DNA of 64,000 nucleotides from Pirellula sp. SH-Sr6A (GTDB lineage Bacteria; Planctomycetota; Planctomycetia; Pirellulales; Pirellulaceae): assembly GCF_001610875.1 (NCBI RefSeq), contig NZ_CP011272.1, positions 3,391,988-3,455,987 on the forward strand. The letters run 5' to 3'. The translations under genes and the position numbers were made by a program. Under the pieces are notes generated by a model. The model did not search any database and was not told the DNA's origin. It was given only the letters and a program-made list of their open reading frames with translations. Positions 36,006-46,583 of the stretch are shown here, one piece after another. Within the stretch, counting starts at the first letter, position 1; the number at the start of each line of letters is the position of its first letter.

Positions 36006-36403
36006 CAACCGTAATGGTGATCGACGATCGCCGAGATGCGGAACGGATCGTATCGAGAAAGCTGATCGATATGGGTTTTGAAGTCTTTTCTCGGGATAGC
36101 GCCGAGGGATTGGTCGAAACCTTGGACGCTCAACCGGTCGATCTGATCATTTTGGATATGAATATGCCCGAGGTTGACGGGTGCGAAGCCACCGAATTGC
36201 TTCGCTCCCACCCCGTGCACAAAGATCTTCCCATCCTGATATGTACGGCTCATCCATTGCCCGGTGATCAAGAGCGGGCATTGAGCGCGGGCTGCGATCG
36301 GTTCTTAGAGAAACCTATGCAAACCGAGGAGCTCCGAGCCATTTTGGCGGAGCTGCTCGCCCCAGCCCCTACATTGGAGATTTCCCGCGAACAACCTTCA
36401 TAA
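36002..36403 (+). CDS. Stand-alone response-regulator receiver protein
   Basis: A 133-aa CheY-like receiver. VIDDR carries the acidic Mg site, D52 in [13 protein letters not shown] is the phosphorylation site, and CTA and the Lys in LEKPMQ complete the switch. No output domain is present. It is translationally coupled (ATGA) to the AI-2E permease, whose C-terminal extension may be its partner, and it could take phosphate from the nearby hybrid kinases through HPt. The 3' end overlaps the convergent DUF1328 gene. Confidence 0.9.
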   Translation: MTTVMVIDDRRDAERIVSRKLIDMGFEVFSRDSAEGLVETLDAQPVDLIILDMNMPEVDGCEATELLRSHPVHKDLPILICTAHPLPGDQERALSAGCDRFLEKPMQTEELRAILAELLAPAPTLEISREQPS

Positions 36404-36542
36404 TCAAGCTGACCACAAACATGACCAAGAAGAGGACGAAGAGGATTTGAGCAATGCCAGCAGCACCTGCGGCGATTCCGCCGAATCCGAACAAGCCCGC
36501 GATCAAGGCAAGAATAAAAAAGGTGAGTGCCCAAGAAAGCAT
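36369..36542 (-). CDS. DUF1328 small membrane protein
   Basis: A 57-aa protein with two hydrophobic helices: [20 protein letters not shown] and a following helix to SLIMKVVRG. The [20 protein letters not shown] link matches the DUF1328/YtjA family of small stress-associated inner-membrane proteins. ATG 36542 is chosen because family homology starts at MLSWAL. The 3' end overlaps the receiver gene by 35 nt. A sigma54-like promoter lies about 118 nt upstream. Confidence 0.85.
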   Translation of the reverse strand: MLSWALTFFILALIAGLFGFGGIAAGAAGIAQILFVLFLVMFVVSLIMKVVRGKSPM

Positions 36543-36659
36543 GACGATAACCTCCGAGATGACAAGGAAAATAGTATGCAATCGCTGGGATTCGCACTGT
36601 ACTAGCGCGAACCTCCAGCCTCATGCCCAGCAGCAACATGCCCAGGGACAAATGAACAG

Positions 36660-36677
36660 TAGCAACCTTTATGCCAA
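36660..36677 (-). promoter_or_regulatory. Sigma54-like promoter of the DUF1328 gene
   Basis: The minus strand reads TTGGCATAAAGGTTGCTA: TTGGCA and TTGC are intact and the invariant GG and GC are 10 nt apart. The predicted start is near 36650, with a 107-nt leader. The palindrome-like site at 36708-36724 lies at -66. Confidence 0.55.
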
Positions 36678-36707
36678 ACGTTCTTTCCTAGCATCAAGCA
36701 GGTGGAT

Positions 36708-36724
36708 TGCTCGATGATCGACCA
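36708..36724 (-). promoter_or_regulatory. Second copy of the 17-bp palindrome-like site
   Basis: The minus strand reads TGGTCGATCATCGAGCA, identical at 15 of 17 positions to the palindrome at 34036-34052 and itself almost symmetric. It lies 31 bp upstream of the -24 box of the DUF1328 promoter, just outside the HPt stop codon. Confidence 0.4.
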
Positions 36725-36730
36725 GGGTGT

Positions 36731-37075
36731 CTACTGAGCGTTCAGCCAATGCGCGGTTTGCATCGAGGCGATGAGCGACTGGATGATTCCGTCCAAGGAG
36801 TTAGGGGCTGTATCCAGGATGTCCCAGTCCGCATCCGATGCGGCTTGCTCAAAAACGGCGATTTGGTCCACTTCGGCTGTGGCATAGAACGTGCTAGTAA
36901 GACCTTTCAGGCTGTGTGCGAAGAGTTTGGCTCGCGAGGCATCGCGATCCAATACGGCTTCTCGAAAGTCAGCGACGAGCTGGGGAGAGTCCTCGGCGAA
37001 GATACTAGCCAACTCCATCAATAGATCCCGGTTGCCATCGAGTGATCTCAAGGCTTGTTCCTCGTTGATAGGCAT
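36731..37075 (-). CDS. Histidine phosphotransfer (HPt) protein
   Basis: A 114-aa all-helical HPt protein. The phosphorylated histidine is H54 in FAHSLKGL, the standard H-x-L-K-G motif, and the flanking helices (DLLMELASIFAEDSPQLVADF) fit the four-helix bundle. Such proteins carry phosphate from the receiver of a hybrid kinase to a separate response regulator. It is divergent from the NtrC-type regulator (138 nt apart), which is followed by a hybrid kinase, so a phosphorelay is likely. Confidence 0.9.
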   Translation of the reverse strand: MPINEEQALRSLDGNRDLLMELASIFAEDSPQLVADFREAVLDRDASRAKLFAHSLKGLTSTFYATAEVDQIAVFEQAASDADWDILDTAPNSLDGIIQSLIASMQTAHWLNAQ

Positions 37076-37213
37076 TTTCAGTCCCGTTCATGTTGGAGAG
37101 AGTGTGAGGATGGTTCGCAGCGGAGTGGCGTGTCCGTTCCCATCGATGAGTGGACGGAACCCACAGCAAACAGCATACCGATAAGAAGGCATTCGTTTTG
37201 GTTGGAGAGTCTC

Positions 37214-38836
37214 ATGACAAAAGTACTGGTGATCGACGACGATAGGATGGTTCGGCATATCGTCAGCAGTGGATTGAATGGATACGAAGGGCTCGACGTG
37301 CTGCAGGCGAGTGACGGAGATTCAGGGCTGCAACTGATTGAACGGGAGCAGCCCTCGGTGCTTCTTTTGGATATTTTCCTTCCGGAGCACAACGGTTTGG
37401 AACTCTTTCGGAAGATCCGCGCGATCAACGGGAAGATTCCTGTGATCTTTATCACCGCGGACACGTCGAGCGAGACGGCGATTCAAGCGATGCGAGCTGG
37501 GGCTTTTGACTATTTGTCCAAGCCGCTGAATGTGGAGCAAGTTCGCAACCTTACCATCAGCGCCGTGCGTGCCCGGAGAGCTATGGATCAACCTGTCGCC
37601 TTCTCGATCGGGGAGGGAATGGCGGACGTGGAGCGGTTCATTGGCCGGTCCAAGGCGATGGTGGAGGTCTACAAGGCGATCGGCCGTGTGGCAGCTCAGA
37701 ACGTGACGGTCTTGATCCGCGGTGAAAGTGGATGTGGAAAGGAGCTGGTCGCCCGCGCGATCATGCAGAACAGCCATCGAGCCGATCAACCTTATGTGGC
37801 GGTGAACTGCGCTGCGATTCCGGATCAGTTGCTGGAGAGCGAGCTCTTTGGCCATGAAAAGGGAGCGTTCACCGGCGCGGAGAAGCGGCGCATCGGTCGG
37901 TTTGAGCAATGCGATGGCGGAACCATATTCCTCGACGAGATCGGGGATATGTCCCAAGTCACGCAGGGCAAGGTTCTTCGGTTGCTCCAGGAGCAGAAGT
38001 TTGAGCGGGTCGGAGGAAACGAAATCATCCAGACCAACGTTCGCATTATCGCGGCCACCAATCGCCCCTTGGAAGAAATGGTCGAGGAAGGAACGTTTCG
38101 GGAGGATTTACTCTATCGCTTGAACGGCTTCACAGTCTTCCTTCCTCCCCTTCGCGAGCGAGTCGAAGATATTCCGTTGCTGCTCGAATACTTCTTCCGT
38201 CGCGCCAAACACGACATGTCCCGCCCTGAGCTCGAAGGAATCTCTCCGGAAGCCTTCGAGTTGCTTCAACACTATGAATGGCCGGGGAATGTCCGTCAGT
38301 TGCAGTCGGTGGTACGGCAATCGGTCCTCAACACGACGGGGACCGTCATCGCGTCGGTGAATCTTCCCGACTTTGTTCGGGAAGGAAGGCGGCCGACAAA
38401 ATCGGTTCCGCATGTGGAAAAAGTGGAAGTGGACCGATCGAAGGATGTAGAACCAATCGATGCACCGAATGAATTCCTCGAAAGGGAAGCAACGGAATCG
38501 GCGTACGTGGGAGCCGTCTCCATCGATCGCAGGCCGACCGAGAGTCACTACGAGGACGAGACATATGGGACCGAGTACTCGGATAGAGACTCGAATAAAG
38601 CATTTCCCCTTTTTGAGTATGTCGCGTCCCGGATGCACGAGGGGACGGTAAATCTGTATGCCGAAGCGTTGGAACAGATGGAGCGGAGGCTTTTCACCCA
38701 AGTCCTGGAGGCGACAGGGGGGAATCAATCCAAGGCGGCCGAGATTCTTGGGATTACCCGCGGCAAGGTAAGGGACCGGATCGCCACCTTTGGCATTCAG
38801 GTAGAGAAGACAGTTTCGATCTCCAAGAGAAGCTAG
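37214..38836 (+). CDS. NtrC-family sigma54-dependent response regulator
   Basis: A 540-aa three-domain activator. The receiver spans 1-120 (phosphorylation site D53 in LLLDIFLPEHNG). The AAA+ domain at about 145-385 has Walker A GESGCGKE, the sigma54-contacting loop GAFTGA intact, Walker B TIFLDEIGD and arginine-finger region WPGNVRQLQS. A linker of about 100 residues leads to a Fis-type helix-turn-helix (GNQSKAAEILGITRGKVRDRI). ATG 37214 begins the receiver directly. The hybrid kinase with the ethylene-receptor-like domain follows after 6 nt. Confidence 0.94.
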   Translation: MTKVLVIDDDRMVRHIVSSGLNGYEGLDVLQASDGDSGLQLIEREQPSVLLLDIFLPEHNGLELFRKIRAINGKIPVIFITADTSSETAIQAMRAGAFDYLSKPLNVEQVRNLTISAVRARRAMDQPVAFSIGEGMADVERFIGRSKAMVEVYKAIGRVAAQNVTVLIRGESGCGKELVARAIMQNSHRADQPYVAVNCAAIPDQLLESELFGHEKGAFTGAEKRRIGRFEQCDGGTIFLDEIGDMSQVTQGKVLRLLQEQKFERVGGNEIIQTNVRIIAATNRPLEEMVEEGTFREDLLYRLNGFTVFLPPLRERVEDIPLLLEYFFRRAKHDMSRPELEGISPEAFELLQHYEWPGNVRQLQSVVRQSVLNTTGTVIASVNLPDFVREGRRPTKSVPHVEKVEVDRSKDVEPIDAPNEFLEREATESAYVGAVSIDRRPTESHYEDETYGTEYSDRDSNKAFPLFEYVASRMHEGTVNLYAEALEQMERRLFTQVLEATGGNQSKAAEILGITRGKVRDRIATFGIQVEKTVSISKRS

Positions 38837-38842
38837 AAAAAT

Positions 38843-40903
38843 ATGTTACGCTTTTTGGAATCGCTATCCTCATTGTTGGACACGCAGGGTTTTCCAGCGC
38901 GATGGAATTGCGGGACGGTCTGGTATCAAGAGCCATGGTGGGGATGGCTGCATATCGTTAGCGATGTCGTGATTTGGATGTGTTACTTCACGATTCCTCT
39001 CCTGATGATTGCCTTCGCGCGGAAGAAAGGGGATGTTCCGTTTCCCAGCGTCTTCGCGCTTTTCGCATCCTTCATTTTGCTTTGCAGCATCACCCACTTG
39101 GTCGATGCCATGATTTTTTACTGGCCCGTCTATCGATTGGCCGGTTTGATGAAGTTTGCGACGGCTGTGGTTTCGTTTGCGACCGTGATCGCATTGTTTC
39201 GGATTGTACCCGCAGCCCTCCTCCTGCGCGGACCGAATGAGGCGCAGCGTGAAATCGACGAGCGGACGAGCGAGTTGCGTAAACTTACTCTGCAGCTGCA
39301 GATCGAAGCCGACAGACGCGAAAAGGTAGTCCAGGATCTTCGCGAGCACCGGGAATTGCTCAAGCTAGCCATGACCGAGGGCGATACAGGGTTCTTCAAC
39401 TGGGATTTGAAGTCCAATTTGGTGGCGATGGATACCGCGGAGGTAGCTCTCACTGGGATGGGCGAAAAGGAGAACAACATCCTGGCCGACGATTTCTTTT
39501 CGTGCATCGATCCGGAATATCAAGAGTCGGTTCGCGAGGCTGCGAGGCGGGCCGTCGAAGAAGGGGAACCGTACGACGTCCGTTTCCCCTTTCTTCGCCC
39601 CGATGGCCGGAAAATCTGGCTGGCAGGACGTGGCTGTGTGTTCAAAGACAATCGAGGAAATCCACTCAAATTCATCGGACTCAATCAGGACGTAACAGCT
39701 CAAGTCGAACGCGAAAACCTTTTGGATTTGGAAGCCGAGCGAGCGCGCATCGCTAGCGAACACAAGAGCCGGTTCATCGCTCAGGTGAGCCATGAGATCC
39801 GAACACCCCTCGCTGCCATGCTCGGGTGCATCGACTCGCTTTTATTGACGCTGGAAAAGAGCGATACGCGCGACATGTTGGGAATCGTGCGATCGCAAGG
39901 GGAACTGCTGCAGGTCTTGGTGAACGACGTGTTAGACCTGTCGAAGATGGAAGCGGGGAGATTGAAGTACGAAGCCAAGCCGACGCCCGTGGCCAATGTG
40001 TTTGCCGATGTCTGGTCCCTCATGAATCCGCTGGCGCAAGAGAAAGGTATCTCCATCCGATGGCTGGCGGAGACGAAGATTCCGGAGACCATCGTTTGCG
40101 ATCGATATCGATTGAAACAAGTCTTTGTTAATCTCATCGGGAACGCCATCAAGTTCACCGATCGTGGCGCGGTAACCATCGTAGCTCGACTCGAATCTTC
40201 GGGCCCCGACCAAAACGAACTGATAGCCGAAGTGCGCGATACGGGCTGCGGGATCCCGAAAGACAAATTGGACGTGATCTTTGAAGAGTTTGAACAAGCA
40301 GGCGAGGAACGTTCCGGAGCGGGACTGGGTCTCGCCATATGCCGCCGCCTCGTGAACCTGATGGGAGGCACCATCTCTGCCCGAAGCGAAATTGGAATCG
40401 GCTCGGCATTTACCGTCCGAATCCCCATCGGGTCGATCGACGAGGAGACTTTGGTCGTCATGGACCAAATCGCACTCGAATCCAATGAGGAATCGGTCGT
40501 CCGCGAAGAACTTCAACGACTTCCTTTGAAGGTGCTAGCCGCTGAGGATACCCGGGCGATCCAGTTCGTCCTGCGAAGGATGGTCGGCTCGCTGGTCAGT
40601 GAACTGGCAATCGTCTCCAATGGTCGATTGGCGGTCGAGCAAGTCATGGAGGCGGAAAAAGGCCCTCGCCCCTACGATCTGGTCCTGATGGATATCCAGA
40701 TGCCCGAAGTCGATGGCATCGAAGCGACCCGGCAACTGCGCCGAGAAGGGTTCCGCCGACCCATCATCGCACTGACCGCCGGTGCCATGGAGTCGGAAAA
40801 ACAAGCCTGCATCACCGCAGGCTGCACCCACTTCCTAGCCAAACCGATCGACCTCCGAGAACTCCGCCGACTGATGCAATCCATCAGCGGAGAGAAGAAA
40901 TAG
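38843..40903 (+). CDS. Hybrid histidine kinase with ethylene-receptor-type membrane domain
   Basis: A 686-aa protein. Residues 35-125 form three membrane helices that align without gaps to plant ETR1 (constant offset of 16). All seven residues known to be needed for ethylene binding are present: D41, Y48, I51, P52, I78, C81 and H85 (ETR1 D25, Y32, I35, P36, I62, C65, H69). C81 and H85 in LCSITHL would hold copper. A coiled coil (130-170), a PAS domain (170-290), HisKA with H317 in VSHEIRTPL, a HATPase (GNAIKFTD, GAGLGLAIC) and a receiver with phospho-acceptor D617 follow. It is co-transcribed with the NtrC-type regulator. Confidence 0.92.
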   Translation: MLRFLESLSSLLDTQGFPARWNCGTVWYQEPWWGWLHIVSDVVIWMCYFTIPLLMIAFARKKGDVPFPSVFALFASFILLCSITHLVDAMIFYWPVYRLAGLMKFATAVVSFATVIALFRIVPAALLLRGPNEAQREIDERTSELRKLTLQLQIEADRREKVVQDLREHRELLKLAMTEGDTGFFNWDLKSNLVAMDTAEVALTGMGEKENNILADDFFSCIDPEYQESVREAARRAVEEGEPYDVRFPFLRPDGRKIWLAGRGCVFKDNRGNPLKFIGLNQDVTAQVERENLLDLEAERARIASEHKSRFIAQVSHEIRTPLAAMLGCIDSLLLTLEKSDTRDMLGIVRSQGELLQVLVNDVLDLSKMEAGRLKYEAKPTPVANVFADVWSLMNPLAQEKGISIRWLAETKIPETIVCDRYRLKQVFVNLIGNAIKFTDRGAVTIVARLESSGPDQNELIAEVRDTGCGIPKDKLDVIFEEFEQAGEERSGAGLGLAICRRLVNLMGGTISARSEIGIGSAFTVRIPIGSIDEETLVVMDQIALESNEESVVREELQRLPLKVLAAEDTRAIQFVLRRMVGSLVSELAIVSNGRLAVEQVMEAEKGPRPYDLVLMDIQMPEVDGIEATRQLRREGFRRPIIALTAGAMESEKQACITAGCTHFLAKPIDLRELRRLMQSISGEKK
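40871..40887. repeat. Inverted repeat upstream of the 68-aa gene promoter
   Basis: CTGATG-CAATC-CATCAG, 6-bp arms, lies inside the 3' end of the hybrid kinase gene and centres at -69 from the predicted sigma54 start at 40948. It is a possible activator site but differs from the 17-bp palindrome seen elsewhere. Confidence 0.3.
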
Positions 40904-40920
40904 AAAAACTCCTGAACCTT

Positions 40921-40938
40921 TTGGCACGAATATTGCTC
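40921..40938 (+). promoter_or_regulatory. Sigma54 (-24/-12) promoter of the 68-aa gene
   Basis: TTGGCACGAATATTGCTC matches TTGGCACG-N4-TTGCTT at all but the last base, with exact GG/GC spacing. It begins 18 nt after the hybrid kinase stop. The predicted start is near 40948, leaving a 46-nt leader to ATG 40994. Confidence 0.78.
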
Positions 40939-40993
40939 TAGTCAGTTGTGTTCTCATCAACTACTGCCTAGGGTGGATCAGGAGACCTTAAAA

Positions 40994-41200
40994 ATGATGA
41001 CGGAAACCGTTCGTTCCATTCGCACCAATGAACTAGCTACAACCACACCGACCGAGCGTCGCAAGACGAAACTTGCGATTCGCAGCGGTTGGTCTCAAAA
41101 AGAGAAAGAGCAGCGAGCGATTGTGGCATCCTGCCGAACGGCAGAGCTGGCATACCTCCTTTTCGGGGAAGACGGTGGCTGCTACCCAGCCGCATCCTGA
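40994..41200 (+). CDS. Small sigma54-driven protein of unknown function
   Basis: A 68-aa soluble, basic protein. A Thr/Arg-rich start (TTTPTERRKTKLAIRSGWS) is followed by an amphipathic helix (KEKEQRAIVASCRTAELAYLL) and a short tail with two Cys in total. GGAGA lies 9 nt before the ATG-ATG start. The RSGWS-x-KEKEQRA pattern resembles small uncharacterised planctomycete proteins that I cannot name. A near-perfect sigma54 promoter directly upstream supports it as a real gene, probably controlled by the kinase/NtrC genes just before it. Confidence 0.6.
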   Translation: MMTETVRSIRTNELATTTPTERRKTKLAIRSGWSQKEKEQRAIVASCRTAELAYLLFGEDGGCYPAAS

Positions 41201-41242
41201 GCGGTCCCAGTGCAACGTGGTCGATCAGAGCATATCGACCAC

Positions 41243-41298
41243 ACTGGGTCCACCATATTGGGTCGACTTCACTGGGTCGACTTCACTGGGTCGACCGC
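41243..41298 (+). repeat. 14-bp tandem repeat, four units
   Basis: Four head-to-tail units of 14 bp (consensus ACTGGGTCGACTTC) at 41243, 41257, 41271 and 41285. Units 2-4 differ from the consensus at only one to three positions. The period is not a multiple of three, so it is non-coding. It lies between the convergent ends of the 68-aa gene and the second hybrid kinase gene. Confidence 0.8.
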
Positions 41299-41311
41299 GG
41301 CGTGACTGAGC

Positions 41312-41354
41312 ACAGAATGACAGATCACAGCGTGTCGACGACAGCGTGACCGGT
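41312..41354 (+). repeat. Second 14/15-bp periodic stretch
   Basis: Units starting with ACAG recur at 41312, 41327 and 41341; the last two (ACAGCGTGTCGACG and ACAGCGTGACCGGT) share 10 of 14 positions. The spacing is the same as in the neighbouring array but the sequence is different. Confidence 0.55.
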
Positions 41355-41368
41355 CACACCGCGATCGA

Positions 41369-44719
<3,351 letters not shown>

Positions 44720-44796
44720 AGCCTCGATGGGATTGGACTAAACACGACGTTGTTGTCCAGATTCTATCGCGCGTGACTTCGCCCGGCGAGTCATTA

Positions 44797-46395
44797 TCAA
44801 GTCGACTCGCGAAACTGGTTCCAGTCAATTCCTAGCTTGCGCATCTTGGCTCGCAAGGTGTGGGGGTTGATTTTGAGGTAGTGGGCGGCACCGCGCTTTC
44901 CTTCGATTTGCCCCTGGGTTAACACAAGGGCTTTTTCGATATGCCTCCGGATCGCGTTGTCGAGCGCATCGAGCTCCCGTTCCGGCTCCTTTTCCAATCC
45001 CACGCGATGCCCCTCGTTAGCAACCGCAACACGTTGGACCGGTTGTTCGGGAATGACCTCGTAGAAGGTCGGTTCGTCGGTTTCCACCGCGGGCTCATAC
45101 CGGGTGGCGATGCCGATCCCCAAGGCGTTCTCAATATCGAGCTTGCTCCCGCGTCCTAGAATCACAGCGCGATCCATCACGGCTTGAAGCTCCCGAATAT
45201 TGCCAGGCCATCGATATTCGATGAGTTGTTTGATATCGCTCGATGCGAGCTCGACATAGGGGAGCCCAAAGTTGGTCGAGGCCCGCTTGGCGAAGTGCCT
45301 GGCCAAAGCGGGTATGTCTTCGATCCGCTCGCACAATCGAGGTAATAAGATCGGAAACATGTTGATCCGATACCAAAGGTCTTCACGAAAACTCCTTTGA
45401 TGCACCATGCCTGCCAAATCGCGGTGGGTCGCGGCGACAATCCGAACGTCGACGTGGATCCACTCTTCCCCCCCCACGCGCTCGATCTGATGCTCCTGGA
45501 GCACCCGCAATAACCGAACTTGCGCAGCCAAAGGCAGTTCACCGATCTCATCCAGAAAAAGCGTTCCTCCGTCCGCTCGTTCGAACCACCCCTTTCGCTG
45601 GTCCGACGCTCCCGTGAAGCTCCCTCTCTCGTGCCCAAAGAGTTGCGAATCGATCAGCTCGGGAGGTATGGCACCGCAGTTGACGCGAATAAACGGCCTT
45701 CCGGCTCGCGAGGATCTTTGATGAATGGCTCTCGCAACCACTTCCTTGCCCGTGCCCGTGTCTCCTAAAATCAACACTGGCATATCCGATGGAGCGACGA
45801 TCTCCACCCGCTCCATCACCGACCGCAATCCCGAGTCCGCGCCGACGATGAGATCTTTTGTTGCCGACGGGCCTTCCTCGGGGCCAATCGCCTCACTCGC
45901 ATGGGAAAGCCTCGGAGTCGCTGCCAAGAGAAGAAACCAAAGAGGACCACGGAGTCGCTCTAACGCGAGCCACTGCTCGTCCCGAAGCGCCCGTCCATGC
46001 TCGACCTCCAAGATCGCCACTCCAACTTGGTCGCACCCATCCGCGTGAAAGCTGCGAAGCGGGATCCCTAACGCGGAGCCCGTGGTGGAATCCGGGGTCA
46101 AATAAGCGAGCTTGCCAGTGCGACGAGGGCCGTGCTGCCTCAGGATTCCATTTTCCTCCACCCAAGCCTCCATCTCGGACCATTTCGATTCGGTGCAGCG
46201 AACCGTTCGTGCATCGATCGGGAACGGTCCGTGGGTCGCGGCCGCAACGACGGTAGCCGCTCGTTGGCTTCGCTCCAGTGCATACACGACCAAACTCTGG
46301 ATCGGCAATTCCAGACGCAGATTGCTGAGAACGCGCTGCACGGCTTCCAACGTCGAAGCTGCTTGGAAGACTTGATCCCACACGATCTCTTTCAT
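44797..46395 (-). CDS. Sigma54-dependent activator with GAF-like N-terminus
   Basis: A 532-aa FhlA/NifA-like enhancer-binding protein. Residues 1-180 look like a GAF sensor. The AAA+ domain has Walker A GDTGTGKE, Walker B TLFLDEIGE and the sigma54 loop as GSFTGA in place of the usual GAFTGA. A Fis-type HTH closes the protein (GKRGAAHYLKINPHTLRAKM). ATG 46395 is chosen because the frame upstream to 46557 runs through a 14-bp tandem repeat that is clearly not coding. Divergent from the sulfate-uptake operon; upstream of a hybrid kinase on the same strand. Confidence 0.9.
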   Translation of the reverse strand: MKEIVWDQVFQAASTLEAVQRVLSNLRLELPIQSLVVYALERSQRAATVVAAATHGPFPIDARTVRCTESKWSEMEAWVEENGILRQHGPRRTGKLAYLTPDSTTGSALGIPLRSFHADGCDQVGVAILEVEHGRALRDEQWLALERLRGPLWFLLLAATPRLSHASEAIGPEEGPSATKDLIVGADSGLRSVMERVEIVAPSDMPVLILGDTGTGKEVVARAIHQRSSRAGRPFIRVNCGAIPPELIDSQLFGHERGSFTGASDQRKGWFERADGGTLFLDEIGELPLAAQVRLLRVLQEHQIERVGGEEWIHVDVRIVAATHRDLAGMVHQRSFREDLWYRINMFPILLPRLCERIEDIPALARHFAKRASTNFGLPYVELASSDIKQLIEYRWPGNIRELQAVMDRAVILGRGSKLDIENALGIGIATRYEPAVETDEPTFYEVIPEQPVQRVAVANEGHRVGLEKEPERELDALDNAIRRHIEKALVLTQGQIEGKRGAAHYLKINPHTLRAKMRKLGIDWNQFREST

Positions 46396-46466
46396 CCTGT
46401 CCTTACTCGGGTTTGTTCCTTCGATTCCACCATCACGTTTGCGAATCCCGATCGCAAATGCGGACC

Positions 46467-46522
46467 CGAAATCCGAGTCTCGAGATCCGGTCCTCGAAAT
46501 CCAGGTCGCGAATCCTGTGCCA
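46467..46522 (-). repeat. 14-bp tandem repeat upstream of the GAF-type activator gene
   Basis: Four units of 14 bp on the plus strand start at 46467, 46481, 46495 and 46509, with the shared core CGA(A/G)ATCC in the first three; a further related unit lies at 46442-46455. The array overlaps a sigma54-like promoter for the activator gene. Confidence 0.72.
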
Positions 46523-46523
46523 A
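46506..46523 (-). promoter_or_regulatory. Sigma54-like promoter of the activator gene
   Basis: The minus strand reads TTGGCACAGGATTCGCGA: a full TTGGCAC -24 box, correct GG/GC spacing, and a degenerate -12 box (TCGC). The predicted start is near 46496, 101 nt before the ATG. It sits within the tandem repeat. Confidence 0.4.
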
Positions 46524-46583
46524 TCGGTTCACCCGCTCGATTCGAGACGCTGCCCAAGTCTTCCCCTCAAAGGACACAGCTAA

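Noticed and set aside
37100-37150. A GG-N10-GC spaced element on the minus strand as a possible sigma54 promoter for the HPt gene
   Set aside because: Apart from the invariant dinucleotides neither the -24 nor the -12 box resembles the consensus; expected by chance.
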